64,000 bases of DNA, from NCBI RefSeq assembly GCF_007856155.1, contig NZ_CP042266.1, forward strand, positions 1,488,001-1,552,000, in the 5' to 3' direction. Of the stretch, positions 15,211 to 23,908 are shown piece after piece. The notes beneath the pieces are model-generated. The model did not search any database, was not told where the DNA came from, and saw nothing but the letters and a program-made list of their open reading frames with translations. Within the stretch, counting starts at the first letter, position 1, and each line of letters opens with the position of its first letter. This DNA comes from Streptomyces qinzhouensis (GTDB lineage: Bacteria; Actinomycetota; Actinomycetes; Streptomycetales; Streptomycetaceae). The position numbers and the translations under genes are program-made.

Positions 15211-16089
15211 ATGAGGCGAAGGACCTTCCTGACAGGGGCCACGGCGCTGGCCGCGACCACCGCCGCTCTCCACGGTCTCCCGGCCGTGGCCGCACCGCCC
15301 CGCGCATTGGCCACCCACAACTGGATGTCACACCTCAGCGGCTCCACCCAACTCCGGCAACTGACCATCCCGGGCACCCACAATTCCGGAGCACGCCACG
15401 GAGTGGCCTGGGCACGATGCCAGGACACCACCATTACCCAACAGCTCGAATCCGGGATCCGGTTCCTGGACATTCGCTGTCGGCCCACCGAAGGATCCTT
15501 CGCCATTCACCACGGCGAGGTCTTTCAGCAGATGATGTTCGGTGACGTGCTCAACCAGTGCCAGGCCTTTCTTCAGGCCAACCCCAAGGAAACGGTGCTG
15601 ATGCGCGTCAAGAAGGAGCACTCCAACGAGTCCGACGCAACCTTCCGGCAGATCTTCGACAGCTACCGGAACCGCCCGCAGTACGCGGGGCTCATCCGGG
15701 TCGGTGACGGCCTCCCGCCCCTGGGAACAGCACGCGGCAAAATCGTTCTCTTCGGCGAAAACGGCCTTCCCGGTTTCAGGTACGAACACGGGCCGCTCTT
15801 CGACATCCAGGACGACTGGAACGCCGGCATCCCCGGAAAGGTGCAACTCTTCAAGGACCAGCTCGGTGAAGCCCATGCAAGCAACGGTTCCGGGAAGCTC
15901 TTCGTCAACTTCACGAGCGTAGCCGGCGGCTGGATTCCATGGGATTCGTCCAACAGCATCAACCCGACCGTGCGCGCCTATCTCAACGGTTTCGCCGGTA
16001 GCTGGAACCGGCATCTGGGAATCATCGCCATGGACTATCCGCAGTCCCACGCGGGCCTCATCGAGACCCTCATAGCCCGCAACCCCTGA
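15211..16089 (+). CDS. Secreted phosphatidylinositol-specific phospholipase C
   Basis: 292-aa exported PI-PLC X-domain protein (phosphatidylinositol to inositol cyclic phosphate and diacylglycerol). A twin-arginine type signal (MRRRTFLTGATALAA) ends near residue 29. The two catalytic histidines are H57 in TIPGTHNSG and H100 in FAIHHGE; the FLDIRCR strand is also present. Size and layout match secreted bacterial PI-PLC enzymes. ATG 15211 has AAAGG 8 bases upstream. The frame is open upstream but lacks any sensible N-terminus. Confidence 0.9.
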   Translation: MRRRTFLTGATALAATTAALHGLPAVAAPPRALATHNWMSHLSGSTQLRQLTIPGTHNSGARHGVAWARCQDTTITQQLESGIRFLDIRCRPTEGSFAIHHGEVFQQMMFGDVLNQCQAFLQANPKETVLMRVKKEHSNESDATFRQIFDSYRNRPQYAGLIRVGDGLPPLGTARGKIVLFGENGLPGFRYEHGPLFDIQDDWNAGIPGKVQLFKDQLGEAHASNGSGKLFVNFTSVAGGWIPWDSSNSINPTVRAYLNGFAGSWNRHLGIIAMDYPQSHAGLIETLIARNP

Positions 16090-16140
16090 CCTGCCCGGCA
16101 GGGGGCCGGACCCGCGCCCGGCCCCCTGCCGCGCCCTGCG

Positions 16141-17583
16141 TCAGCCCTGGCGCGACCGCGCGCGGAACGCCGCCTTGCGGGCGTCCTTCGCGACGCGCTT
16201 CTCCGGGTGGAGGCGGCCCATCGCCTCCAGGACGTCCGCCGTCGCCGGGTGGTCGCTGCGCCAGGCCGCGTCGATGAAGCCGTTGTGGCGGCCCGTCAGC
16301 TCGGCGAGCAGGGCCTGGATGTCCTCCAGTTCGCCGCCCGCGTCGAGCTGGGCGGCGATCGTGTCGATGGAGAGCCAGACGACCAGCGCCTCGGTGGGCG
16401 GCGGCACATCCGCGGCGCCGTGCTCCGCGAGCCAGACCCGGGCCAGACCGCCCAGCTCCGGATCGGCGAGGACCGCGCGGACCTCGGGCTCACCGGCCGG
16501 GCCGACCAGGGTCAGGGCCTGCTGGCAGCGGAGGCGGCGCAGCGGGGCGCCCTCGTCGGCGCCGCGGGCGGCGGCGAGCAGTTCGCGGGTGGCGGCGGCG
16601 GGCTCGTGCCGGGCGAGCCACTGCTCGGTCTCGGCCCGGGCGGCCGCCTCCGGGTAGTGGGCGAGCCCGTCGAGGAGAGCGTCCGCGCCCTTGGCGGCCA
16701 GTTCACCGACGACCGGGGCGTCGACCCCGGCCTCCAGCAGCCGGGCCCGGATGCCGTACAGCCCGAGCGGGGTGAGCCGGACCAGCCCGTAGCGGGAGAC
16801 GTCCTCGTCGTCGAGCGCCGCTTCGGCGTCGCCGGCCTCGGCCATCAGGGCCTCGTCGACCGGCTGGTACTCGACCAGACCAACGCCCTCCAGCAGCCGG
16901 AACTGATCGTCGAGGCGGATCATCGCCGTGGAGACCTGCTCCAGTACGTCGTCGGTGGGCTCCCCCATGTCGTCGGGGACGATCATCGACGCGGCGAGCG
17001 CGGGCAGCGGCACCGGCTCGTCCCCGGAGCCGCCTTCGGAGAGGGTGAGCAGATAGAGATTGCCGAGGACGCCGTCGAGGAACTCGGCCTCGCCCTCCGG
17101 GTCCCAGTCGAGCGCGCCGTAGTCGATGTCGCCGTCCTCGCCGACGAGGTCCGCAAGATCGTCGAGGAGCGGTGCGATGGCGTCGGCGTGGGCCGCCTCC
17201 AGGGTCTCCAGCCAGACGGCGAGCACATCCTGCGGGGCGCCGGAGGTGATCAGCGCCAGGTTCTCGCCCTGGGTGGCCGTACCGTACTCGGCGCTGTGGC
17301 CGGCCGGGTCCTCGACCGCCACCAGACCGGCGTCGACCGCGGCGCGCCAGGCCTCGCTCGCGTACGCCTGTCCGTCGTCGTCGACGGGCAGTCCGACCTC
17401 GGCGGCGGCGGCGGGCAGCAGATCCTCCGCCAGTTCGCCCCCGGCGCCGACCCGGGTGGCGGGCCCCGCCCAGCGGGCCAGCCGGACGGCCCGGGAGAGC
17501 AGCGGGGAGGCGAGGGCGTCCCGGGCCAGCTCCGCGTCGGAACGCAACCGTACGGGCGGCAGGGTGGGACGGTCCTGGGACAT
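16141..17583 (-). CDS. Conserved Streptomyces protein of unknown function, 480 aa
   Basis: An acidic, alpha-helical cytoplasmic protein. No catalytic motif is recognised. Visible features: a PVRLRSDAELARDALASPLL start, an Asp/Glu-rich middle (DDLADLVGEDGDIDYGALDWDPEG), and HEAT-like Ala/Leu repeats in the last third (LLAAARGADEGAPLRRLRCQQ ... VRAVLADPELGGLARVWLAEHG). Start ATG 17583 has GAGGAGAA upstream; the longer frame is not protein-like. Possibly a helical-repeat scaffold; no function assigned. Confidence 0.75.
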   Translation of the reverse strand: MSQDRPTLPPVRLRSDAELARDALASPLLSRAVRLARWAGPATRVGAGGELAEDLLPAAAAEVGLPVDDDGQAYASEAWRAAVDAGLVAVEDPAGHSAEYGTATQGENLALITSGAPQDVLAVWLETLEAAHADAIAPLLDDLADLVGEDGDIDYGALDWDPEGEAEFLDGVLGNLYLLTLSEGGSGDEPVPLPALAASMIVPDDMGEPTDDVLEQVSTAMIRLDDQFRLLEGVGLVEYQPVDEALMAEAGDAEAALDDEDVSRYGLVRLTPLGLYGIRARLLEAGVDAPVVGELAAKGADALLDGLAHYPEAAARAETEQWLARHEPAAATRELLAAARGADEGAPLRRLRCQQALTLVGPAGEPEVRAVLADPELGGLARVWLAEHGAADVPPPTEALVVWLSIDTIAAQLDAGGELEDIQALLAELTGRHNGFIDAAWRSDHPATADVLEAMGRLHPEKRVAKDARKAAFRARSRQG

Positions 17584-17968
17584 CGGCTGCTTCTCCTCGA
17601 AGGCGTATCGAAGGCGTGCGGGGTCCGGGCGCGGCCCCGGCGGCGAACCCCCAGCGTAGACGTATTTCCGCCGGTCGCGGCGCGATGGTGGCTCCTCGTC
17701 CCCGGGGGCCGGGCCGGAAACGGCCGCACCGGAACTGCCCACTCCTGTTCCGGTTTGCGCCCGCCGCATCTCCCGGTCGTCCGCCCGCCGCGCTCCGTAC
17801 ATCCGGACGCCCTTGACAAGTACCTGGCACAGCACGGAGATTGACGCGCGTAGAGCCGCCTTGGCGCGGTCTGCGTCCGAAACGTTTCATCGCTGCACCG
17901 CTCCACCCCGGCGCGCCGCACCGCGCCGCCGCTTCCGTTCTCGCCGTCCCGACCCGGGGAGTTTCCCG

Positions 17969-19834
17969 ATGCGTTCCTCCACCCTCGTCCCGAGACCGGC
18001 CGCCGTCGCCGCGGTCATCGCCTCCGCCCTCGCCGCGGGCCTGCTGGCCGCCTCCCCCGCCGCGACCGCGGCCACCGCTGCCGACCCGGCCGCCGCGACG
18101 GTCCGGATCCACGACATCCAGGGCACCACCCGGATCTCCCCGCTGGTCGGGCAGCCGGTCGCCGGTGTGCCCGGGATCGTCACCGGAGTCCGGTCCTACG
18201 GCTCGTCGCGCGGTTTCTGGTTCCAGGACCCGGAGGGCGACGGCCGGGCCGCGACCAGTGAGGGCGTGTTCGTCTTCACCGGTTCCGGTTCGACGCCCGG
18301 GGTGAAGCCGGGCGATTCCGTCCTGGTCTCCGGGACCGTGAGCGAGTTCGTGCCCGGCGGCACCTCGTCCGGCAATCAGTCGCTGACCCAGATCTCCCGG
18401 CCGACCGTCACCGTGGTCTCCGCCGGGAACCCGCTGCCGGAGGCCGTGACGATCGCCGCGTGGACCGTCCCCGCGGCGTACGCCCCGGCGGGCGACCCGG
18501 CGGCGGCCGGCAGTATCAACGGGCTGACCCTCGACCCGCGCCGCTACGCCCTCGACTACTACGAGTCGCTGGAGGGCGCCAGCGTCCGTATCGGTGACTC
18601 CCGGGTGGTCGGCGCCACCGATCCGTACGCCGCGCTCTGGGTGACGGTGAAGCCGCAGGAGAACCCGACCCCGCGCGGCGGCACCCGCTACGGCTCCTAC
18701 ACCTCGCAGAACGCCGGCCGTCTCCAGATCCAGTCACTGGCCCCGCTGGCCGAACAGCCGTTCCCGAAGGCGAATGTCGGCGATGTCCTCACCGGGACGA
18801 CGGAGGGACCGCTGGACTTCAACCAGTTCGGCGGCTACACCCTCGTCTCCCGCTCGGCGGTCACCGTCGCGGACCGGGGCCTCGAACGCGAGAGCACCCG
18901 GCCGCAGCGCCGGAAGGAGCTCTCCGTCGCCACGTACAACGTGGAGAACCTGGACCCGTCCGACCCGCAGGAGAAGTTCGACGCCCTCGGCCGGGCCGTG
19001 GTCGGCAATCTGGCCTCGCCGGACATCCTCGCCCTGGAGGAGATCCAGGACAACACCGGCGCGAAGAACGACGGTGTCGTCGCCGCCGACCAGACGGTCG
19101 CCAAGTTCGTCGCGGCGATCCGTGCGGCGGGCGGCCCGGCGTACGAGTGGCGCGGCGTCGACCCGGAGAACAACAAGGACGGCGGCCAGCCGGGCGGCAA
19201 CATCCGCCAGGTCTTCCTCTTCAACCCGGAGCGGGTGTCCTTCACCGACCGTCCGGGCGGCGACGCCACCACGCCGACCGGGGTGATACGGGAGCGGGGC
19301 AAGGCGGCGCTGACGCTCTCGCCGGGCCGGGTGGCCCCGGGCAGCGAGGCATGGACGGACAGCCGCAAGCCCCTGGCGGGCGAGTTCACCTTCGGCGGCA
19401 AGCGGGTGTTCGTGATCGCGAACCACTTCGGTTCGAAGGGCGGCGACGAGTCCCTCACCTCGCACCGTCAGCCGCCGAACCGTTCCTCCGAGGTCAGGCG
19501 GCTCCAGCAGGCGCAGTCGGTGAACGCCTTCGTCAAGGAGATCCTGGCGGTCGACCGCAAGGCCGATGTCCTGGTCGTCGGCGACATCAACGACTTCGAG
19601 TTCTCGGCGGCGACCAAGGCGCTCACGGACGGCGGGGCGCTCTACCCGGCGGTGAAGTCCCTGCCGCGCGGCGACCGGTACTCGTATGTCTTCCAGGGCA
19701 ACAGCCAGGTCCTGGACCAGATTCTGACCAGCCCCGGCATCGACGACTTCGAGTACGACAGCGTCCATATCAACGCCGAGTTCCACGAGCAGAACAGCGA
19801 CCACGACCCGCAGGTGCTGCGGTTCCGGCCCTAA
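17969..19834 (+). CDS. Secreted endonuclease/exonuclease/phosphatase family nuclease (ExeM/NucH-like)
   Basis: 621-aa exported nuclease. A signal peptide (MRSSTLVPRPAAVAAVIASALAAG ... ATAATA) is followed by an OB-fold-like domain (VRIHDIQGTTRISPLVGQ, about residues 47-300), then the EEP catalytic domain from about 315: VATYNVENLD, ILALEEIQDN (metal Glu), NHFGSKGGDE, VVGDINDFEFS and the C-terminal SDHDPQVLRF. These match extracellular DNases such as ExeM. Start ATG 17969 has GGGGAG 8 bases upstream. Likely scavenges extracellular DNA. Ends at a perfect 14-bp hairpin. Confidence 0.9.
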   Translation: MRSSTLVPRPAAVAAVIASALAAGLLAASPAATAATAADPAAATVRIHDIQGTTRISPLVGQPVAGVPGIVTGVRSYGSSRGFWFQDPEGDGRAATSEGVFVFTGSGSTPGVKPGDSVLVSGTVSEFVPGGTSSGNQSLTQISRPTVTVVSAGNPLPEAVTIAAWTVPAAYAPAGDPAAAGSINGLTLDPRRYALDYYESLEGASVRIGDSRVVGATDPYAALWVTVKPQENPTPRGGTRYGSYTSQNAGRLQIQSLAPLAEQPFPKANVGDVLTGTTEGPLDFNQFGGYTLVSRSAVTVADRGLERESTRPQRRKELSVATYNVENLDPSDPQEKFDALGRAVVGNLASPDILALEEIQDNTGAKNDGVVAADQTVAKFVAAIRAAGGPAYEWRGVDPENNKDGGQPGGNIRQVFLFNPERVSFTDRPGGDATTPTGVIRERGKAALTLSPGRVAPGSEAWTDSRKPLAGEFTFGGKRVFVIANHFGSKGGDESLTSHRQPPNRSSEVRRLQQAQSVNAFVKEILAVDRKADVLVVGDINDFEFSAATKALTDGGALYPAVKSLPRGDRYSYVFQGNSQVLDQILTSPGIDDFEYDSVHINAEFHEQNSDHDPQVLRFRP

Positions 19835-19847
19835 CCTCGCCGGAGCG

Positions 19848-19880
19848 GCGGCGGGGGCGCGTCCACCGCGCCCCCGCCGC
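19848..19880. terminator. Bidirectional terminator, 14-bp stem
   Basis: GCGGCGGGGGCGCG/CGCGCCCCCGCCGC (19848-19861/19867-19880) with a 5-base loop, between the convergent nuclease and monooxygenase-like genes. Confidence 0.85.
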
Positions 19881-19888
19881 GCCCCGCT

Positions 19889-20659
19889 TCAGCCGGCCGG
19901 CCGCAGGCTCAGGCCCGGGGTGAAGCGCAGCACCCGCCCGGAGCGGACCCCGGGGAAAGCGTGCACCTTCCGCCACTCCTCGGTCTCCGATCCGATGCCC
20001 TCGCCCGGCGCGGCGAGGGCGGCGGCATGGGCTTCGGCGCTCTCCCACTCGGCATAGTTGAACACCCGGCCGCCGTCGGCCGTGAGGTGGAACCACCCGG
20101 AGATCCCGCCGAAGTGCGGCCGGTCCGGGACGGGCGCGTCGCGCCGGATCGCCGGGTCCGAGGCCAGGGCGGCGAGGACCCCGTCCACCCAGGCCTCCGC
20201 CCGTTCCCGGTCCGGTCCGTCGAACTCGGCCTCGACGGCCACGACGGCGCCCGGGACCCGGGCGTCGGCCGGATCGGCGAGGCCGCCGCGGTACAGGTCG
20301 TACGAGTGCAGCCCCAGCCGGGCGATACCGGGGACGGCGGCGTCGATCTCGGCGTTCCGCTCGTCGCGGTACTCCGTGAAGAACCTTTCGTACGCCTCCT
20401 CGTCGGTCCACTGCGAATAGTGCAGCAGGGTGCGGCCGTCGTCGCCGAGATGCACGGTGTACGAGAGGAGTCCGACCGCGGGCCAGTCCCGGCTCCGCCA
20501 CGCGGCCCCGATCGCGGCGAGGACGGCGAGCTGACGGTCGGGCGTAGCGGCGTCCCAGAGGGAGATCTTGACGACGCCGACCCCTTCGCGGCCGAGATCG
20601 GGCCGGGCATGCGGGGCGACGGCCACCGTACGGGCGGTGGTAGGGCTGTTCTCGGGCAT
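19889..20659 (-). CDS. Antibiotic biosynthesis monooxygenase (ABM)-fold protein, two domains
   Basis: 256-aa protein made of two ferredoxin-like ABM domains (about residues 28-125 and 136-245). Each carries the typical pattern of a strand, then HYSQWTDEEAYERFF or FNYAEWESAEAHAAAL. ABM proteins are cofactor-free quinone-forming oxygenases or heme-degrading enzymes; others only bind ligand. No pathway context is present, so the activity is open. Start ATG 20659 has GGAGGGGAG upstream. Confidence 0.8.
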   Translation of the reverse strand: MPENSPTTARTVAVAPHARPDLGREGVGVVKISLWDAATPDRQLAVLAAIGAAWRSRDWPAVGLLSYTVHLGDDGRTLLHYSQWTDEEAYERFFTEYRDERNAEIDAAVPGIARLGLHSYDLYRGGLADPADARVPGAVVAVEAEFDGPDRERAEAWVDGVLAALASDPAIRRDAPVPDRPHFGGISGWFHLTADGGRVFNYAEWESAEAHAAALAAPGEGIGSETEEWRKVHAFPGVRSGRVLRFTPGLSLRPAG

Positions 20660-20762
20660 GCTGTTGCTCCCCTCCGGTGCGGTGGGCCGGTCTCCGGCCC
20701 CCGTCGATCACCAGCGTGGAACATCAAGCGGGATTGAGGTCAACCCGACGGCGGTACGGGAA

Positions 20763-20807
20763 CGGCCCCGGCCGTACGCCTGATCACAGGACGGACGGCC
20801 GGGGCCG
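20763..20807 (-). terminator. dapD terminator
   Basis: Perfect 13-bp stem CGGCCCCGGCCGT/ACGGCCGGGGCCG (20763-20775/20795-20807) starting 22 bases past the dapD stop on the minus strand. Confidence 0.8.
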
Positions 20808-20829
20808 CGAGAACCGCCGGGCCGGTACT

Positions 20830-21819
20830 TCAGTTGTGGGCGTGCAGGATCTCGTTCAGCCCGCCCCAGACCGCGTTGTTCGGCCGGGCCTCGACCGCAC
20901 CCGTCACCGAGTTGCGGCGAAAGAGGATATTGCTCGCGCCGGACAGCTCACGGGCCTTGACGATCTCGCCGTCGGGCATGGTGATCCGGGTCCCGGCGGT
21001 GACATAGAGACCGGCCTCGACGACGCATTCGTCGCCCAGCGCGATACCGACGCCCGCTTCGGCGCCGACCAGGCAGCGCTCGCCGATGGCGATGACGACA
21101 TTGCCGCCGCCGGAGAGGGTGCCCATGGTGGAGGCGCCGCCGCCGATGTCGGAGCCGTTGCCGACGACGACACCGGCCGAGATCCGGCCCTCGACCATGG
21201 ACGTACCGAGGGTGCCCGCGTTGAAGTTGACGAAGCCCTCGTGCATCACGGTGGTGCCCTCGGCGAGATGGGCACCGAGGCGGACCCGGTCGGCGTCGGC
21301 GATCCGGACGCCCTTGGGGACCACGTAGTCCGTCATCCGCGGGAACTTGTCGACCCCGACCACCTGGAGGTGCAGTCCCTCGGCGCGGGCGTTGAGCCGT
21401 ACCTTCTCGATATCGTCGACGGCGACCGGACCCAGCGATGTCCAGGCCACATTGGCGAGCAGACCGAAGAGACCGTCGAGGTTCTGGCCGTGCGGCCGGA
21501 CCAGCCGGTGCGAGAGCAGGTGCAGCCGCAGATAGGCGTCATGGGCGTCGAGGGGCTTGTCGTCGAGGGAGGCGATGACCGTACGGACGGCCACGACCTC
21601 GACACCGCGCCGGGCGTCCACCCCGATCGCCTTGGCGGCACCGGCCCCGAGCAGCTGCGCGGCACGGTCCGCGGCCAGTCGCTCGGTCCCGGCGGGGCCG
21701 GGCTCCGAGGTGAGTTCGGGGGCGGGGAACCAGGTGTCGAGGACGGTCCCGTCGGCGGCGATGGTGGCCAGGCCGGCGGCGACGGCGCCGGTGGTGCGGG
21801 GGGTGGTGGTATCGGTCAT
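20830..21819 (-). CDS. dapD: 2,3,4,5-tetrahydropyridine-2,6-dicarboxylate N-succinyltransferase
   Basis: 329-aa actinobacterial-type DapD. It transfers succinyl from succinyl-CoA to tetrahydrodipicolinate in the succinylase branch of lysine/meso-DAP synthesis (cytosol). The N-terminal domain is followed by a left-handed beta-helix of hexapeptide repeats (from [37 protein letters not shown] onward). The [21 protein letters not shown] segment is the conserved active-site region. Start ATG 21819 has no Shine-Dalgarno, but TAGGTT lies 6 bases before it, consistent with a leaderless mRNA. Stand-alone gene. Confidence 0.95.
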   Translation of the reverse strand: MTDTTTPRTTGAVAAGLATIAADGTVLDTWFPAPELTSEPGPAGTERLAADRAAQLLGAGAAKAIGVDARRGVEVVAVRTVIASLDDKPLDAHDAYLRLHLLSHRLVRPHGQNLDGLFGLLANVAWTSLGPVAVDDIEKVRLNARAEGLHLQVVGVDKFPRMTDYVVPKGVRIADADRVRLGAHLAEGTTVMHEGFVNFNAGTLGTSMVEGRISAGVVVGNGSDIGGGASTMGTLSGGGNVVIAIGERCLVGAEAGVGIALGDECVVEAGLYVTAGTRITMPDGEIVKARELSGASNILFRRNSVTGAVEARPNNAVWGGLNEILHAHN

Positions 21820-21825
21820 GAGGAG

Positions 21826-21831
21826 AACCTA
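21826..21831 (-). promoter_or_regulatory. -10-like TAGGTT, 6 bases before dapD ATG
   Basis: A TANNNT hexamer placed so that transcription would start at or next to the A of the ATG. dapD lacks a ribosome binding site, which supports a leaderless transcript. No clear -35 box. Confidence 0.45.
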
Positions 21832-21958
21832 ACCGGCGGCGCCCTCCTCGGGCGAACCGGTCTCGCCGGAGGCCCCCGAGCCGCCCGAACGGTCTCGCCG
21901 GAGGCCCCCGCACCGCCCGAACGGCCCCGGCCCGGGCCCGCACCCGGCCCGGACGGTG

Positions 21959-22522
21959 CTACACCGCGGCCCCTGTTCCGCCCACCGGGCCGATCAGTCT
22001 GGCCAGTACGGTGCGCGCGTACTCCTCGTCGTACGGCCGGCCGGTCAGCAGCACCTCCAGACAGACACCGTCGATCAGCGCGGCCACCGCCCGTGCGGTC
22101 TCGCCGTCCACCCGGTGGGCCAGCGCGCCGACGACGTCCGCTATCCACTCCCCGGCCACCGGCCGCAGGGCCGGCTTGCGCAGGGCGGCGAGATACAGCT
22201 CGTAGCAGCGCTCCACCTCGGCCCGCTCCTCTGTCAGCCAGCGGCCCACGATCCGGGCCAGTTCGGCCGCGAGATCGCAGTCCGGGTCGGTGAGCACCGG
22301 GGAGTCCAGAACGGCCGTCCCGAAACCCTCGTTGCTCTGCCGCAGGGCGGCGACCAGCAGTTCGTCGAGGGAGGCGAAATGGTACGTGGTGGAGCCCAGC
22401 GGCACATCGGCTTCGGCGGCGACCGTACGGTGACTGAGCCCGGCGATACCGTCCCGGCCGACGACCCGGATCGCGGCGTCGATGATCCGGCGGCGGCGGT
22501 CGGGATCGTAGCGGCGGGCCAT
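21959..22522 (-). CDS. TetR family transcriptional regulator
   Basis: 187-aa repressor. The N-terminal HTH spans about residues 1-55 (RRRRIIDAAIRVVGRDGIAGLSHRTVAAEADVPLGSTTYHFASLDELLVAAL), followed by a ligand-binding helical domain. Start ATG 22522 shares one base with the TGA of the SMR gene (TGATG), so translation is coupled and the two form an operon. It most likely represses the SMR pump and itself through the palindrome at 22853-22870. The inducer is unknown, probably a cationic compound. Confidence 0.9.
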   Translation of the reverse strand: MARRYDPDRRRRIIDAAIRVVGRDGIAGLSHRTVAAEADVPLGSTTYHFASLDELLVAALRQSNEGFGTAVLDSPVLTDPDCDLAAELARIVGRWLTEERAEVERCYELYLAALRKPALRPVAGEWIADVVGALAHRVDGETARAVAALIDGVCLEVLLTGRPYDEEYARTVLARLIGPVGGTGAAV

Positions 22523-22842
22523 CAGTGCGCACCGGCCGTATTGAGCACCACGACCCCGGCGATGACCAGCCCGATGCCGGCGAATTTGGCGACACTCGTC
22601 GACTCGTTGAGGAAGATCATGCCGATGGCGGCGACGGCGGCCGTACCGATGCCCGCCCAGATGGCGTAGGCGGTGCCGACGGAGAGGGTCTTGAGCGTCT
22701 GGGCGAGCAGGCTGAAGGCGATCAGATATCCGGCGACCGTCAGCAGCGAAGGCCAGAGCCGGGTGAAGCCCTCGCTGTACTTCATGGCGGTGGTGGCGGC
22801 GACCTCGGCGACGATGGCCCCGGCAAGCAGTCCGTATCCCAT
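22522..22842 (-). CDS. Small multidrug resistance (SMR/EmrE) family efflux protein
   Basis: 106-aa, four-helix membrane protein, the standard SMR length. The membrane-embedded, proton/substrate-binding glutamate is E13 (AIVAEVAATTAMKYSEGF); the GTAYAIWAGIG and GMIFLNES motifs of SMR helices 3-4 are present. Acts as a dual-topology dimer exporting lipophilic cations by proton antiport. Start ATG 22842 has no ribosome binding site but TACAGT lies 7 bases upstream, and a palindromic operator overlaps it. Cotranscribed with tetR. Confidence 0.93.
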   Translation of the reverse strand: MGYGLLAGAIVAEVAATTAMKYSEGFTRLWPSLLTVAGYLIAFSLLAQTLKTLSVGTAYAIWAGIGTAAVAAIGMIFLNESTSVAKFAGIGLVIAGVVVLNTAGAH

Positions 22843-22849
22843 GCGTACG

Positions 22850-22855
22850 ACTGTA
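22850..22855 (-). promoter_or_regulatory. -10-like TACAGT, 7 bases before the SMR ATG
   Basis: TANNNT hexamer with a 7-base gap to the ATG and no Shine-Dalgarno, as in leaderless Streptomyces genes. Its first three bases are part of the palindrome at 22853-22870. Confidence 0.5.
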
Positions 22856-22870
22856 CACACGCTTGTGTAC
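22853..22870. promoter_or_regulatory. Probable TetR operator GTACACA-N4-TGTGTAC
   Basis: A perfect inverted repeat with 7-bp arms and a 4-base spacer overlapping the SMR -10 hexamer. Extra GTAC half-motifs flank it (CGTACGA at 22844, CGTACATACGA at about 22874). Position and symmetry fit a TetR dimer blocking RNA polymerase. Confidence 0.7.
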
Positions 22871-22974
22871 GGGCGTACATACGACGCGACGCGGCCACGC
22901 CCGCACCGCGCCCGGCCGCCCGGCTGCCCGGCCCGGGGCTCGCCCGGGAACCCGAGCGCCCCGCGCACGCGGAA

Positions 22975-23011
22975 CGGCCGTGCCCGCCGGGGTCACCGGC
23001 GGGCACGGCCG
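22975..23011 (-). terminator. suf operon terminator
   Basis: Perfect 16-bp stem CGGCCGTGCCCGCCGG/CCGGCGGGCACGGCCG (22975-22990/22996-23011) with a 5-base loop, 62 bases past the last suf-operon stop codon on the minus strand. Confidence 0.88.
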
Positions 23012-23073
23012 CACAGCCGGAGCGAAACGCTCCGGTAAAGCTCCGGAAGAGGCTCCGGGAACGGAAGAACGGC

Positions 23074-23412
23074 TCAGACGTTGAAGCCCAGCGCGCGCAG
23101 CTGCTCGCGACCGTCGTCCGTGATCTTGTCCGGACCCCACGGCGGCATCCAGACCCAGTTGATCTTCAGCTCGTTGACCAGGCCCTCCGTCGCCGACTTG
23201 GCCTGGTCCTCGATCACATCGGTCAGCGGGCAGGCCGCCGACGTCAGCGTCATGTCCAGCGTGGCGACATTGGTGTCGTCGACGTGGATGCCGTAGATCA
23301 GCCCGAGGTTGACCACGTCGATGCCCAGCTCGGGGTCGACGACGTCGTACAGCGCCTCGCGGATCTCTTCCTCCGAGGCCGGCTTGAGCGCGGCCCCTGC
23401 GTTCTCGGTCAT
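23074..23412 (-). CDS. DUF59/MIP18 family metal-sulfur cluster assembly protein (SufT-like)
   Basis: 112-aa protein with the DUF59 motifs DVVDPELGIDVVNLGLIYGI and, around C61, TSAACPLTD. The family aids Fe-S cluster insertion into client proteins in the cytosol. Start ATG 23412 overlaps the sufU stop by 4 bases (ATGA). It is the last gene of the suf operon, followed by a strong hairpin. Called SufT-like from family and context; the actinobacterial protein is a single-domain version. Confidence 0.9.
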   Translation of the reverse strand: MTENAGAALKPASEEEIREALYDVVDPELGIDVVNLGLIYGIHVDDTNVATLDMTLTSAACPLTDVIEDQAKSATEGLVNELKINWVWMPPWGPDKITDDGREQLRALGFNV

Positions 23413-23894
23413 GCCGTCTTCCTCTCGGTGGCACCGGCGGTGGCACCGGATCCCTCGCCCAGCGCCTGGGCGGTCGCGTCCTTCCAGGCCATCCAGCCGA
23501 GCAGCGCGCATTTGACCCGGGCCGGGTACTTGGAGACACCGGCGAACGCGACCGCGTCCTCCAGCACCTCCTCCATGGCGTCGTCCGGCTCTATCCGGCC
23601 CCTGGACTGCATCAGCTCCAGGAACGTCTCCTGGATCTTCTGCGCCTCGGCCAGCTCCTTGCCGACCAGAAGTTCGTTCAGTACGGAAACGCTGGCCTGG
23701 CTGATGGAACAGCCCTGGCCCTCGTACGAGACGTCCGCGATCCGCGTGCCGTCGTACTTCACCCGCAGCGTGATCTCGTCGCCGCACGTGGGGTTGACAT
23801 GGTGCACCTCGGCGTCGCCCTCGCGAAGACCCCGGCCGTGCGGGTTCTTGTAGTGGTCGAGGATGACGTCCTGGTACATCGAATCAAGCTTCAC
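23409..23894 (-). CDS. sufU: SufU sulfurtransferase for Fe-S cluster assembly
   Basis: 161-aa IscU-like protein of the SUF system; it accepts sulfur from SufS by a zinc-ligand exchange and passes it to SufBCD. Zinc/active residues: C37 (NPTCGDE), D39, C62 (GQGCSISQAS) and C129 (RVKCALLGW). The insertion between C62 and C129 is the SufU type. Start GTG 23894 has GGAG 7 bases upstream; 14 bases separate it from sufS. Confidence 0.94.
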   Translation of the reverse strand: MKLDSMYQDVILDHYKNPHGRGLREGDAEVHHVNPTCGDEITLRVKYDGTRIADVSYEGQGCSISQASVSVLNELLVGKELAEAQKIQETFLELMQSRGRIEPDDAMEEVLEDAVAFAGVSKYPARVKCALLGWMAWKDATAQALGEGSGATAGATERKTA

Positions 23895-23908
23895 GAAAGG
23901 CTCCGCTT

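Noticed and set aside
19889..20659. Assignment of the double ABM protein to an antibiotic pathway
   Set aside because: The family name is historical. The neighbours are a nuclease and dapD, so no pathway can be claimed.
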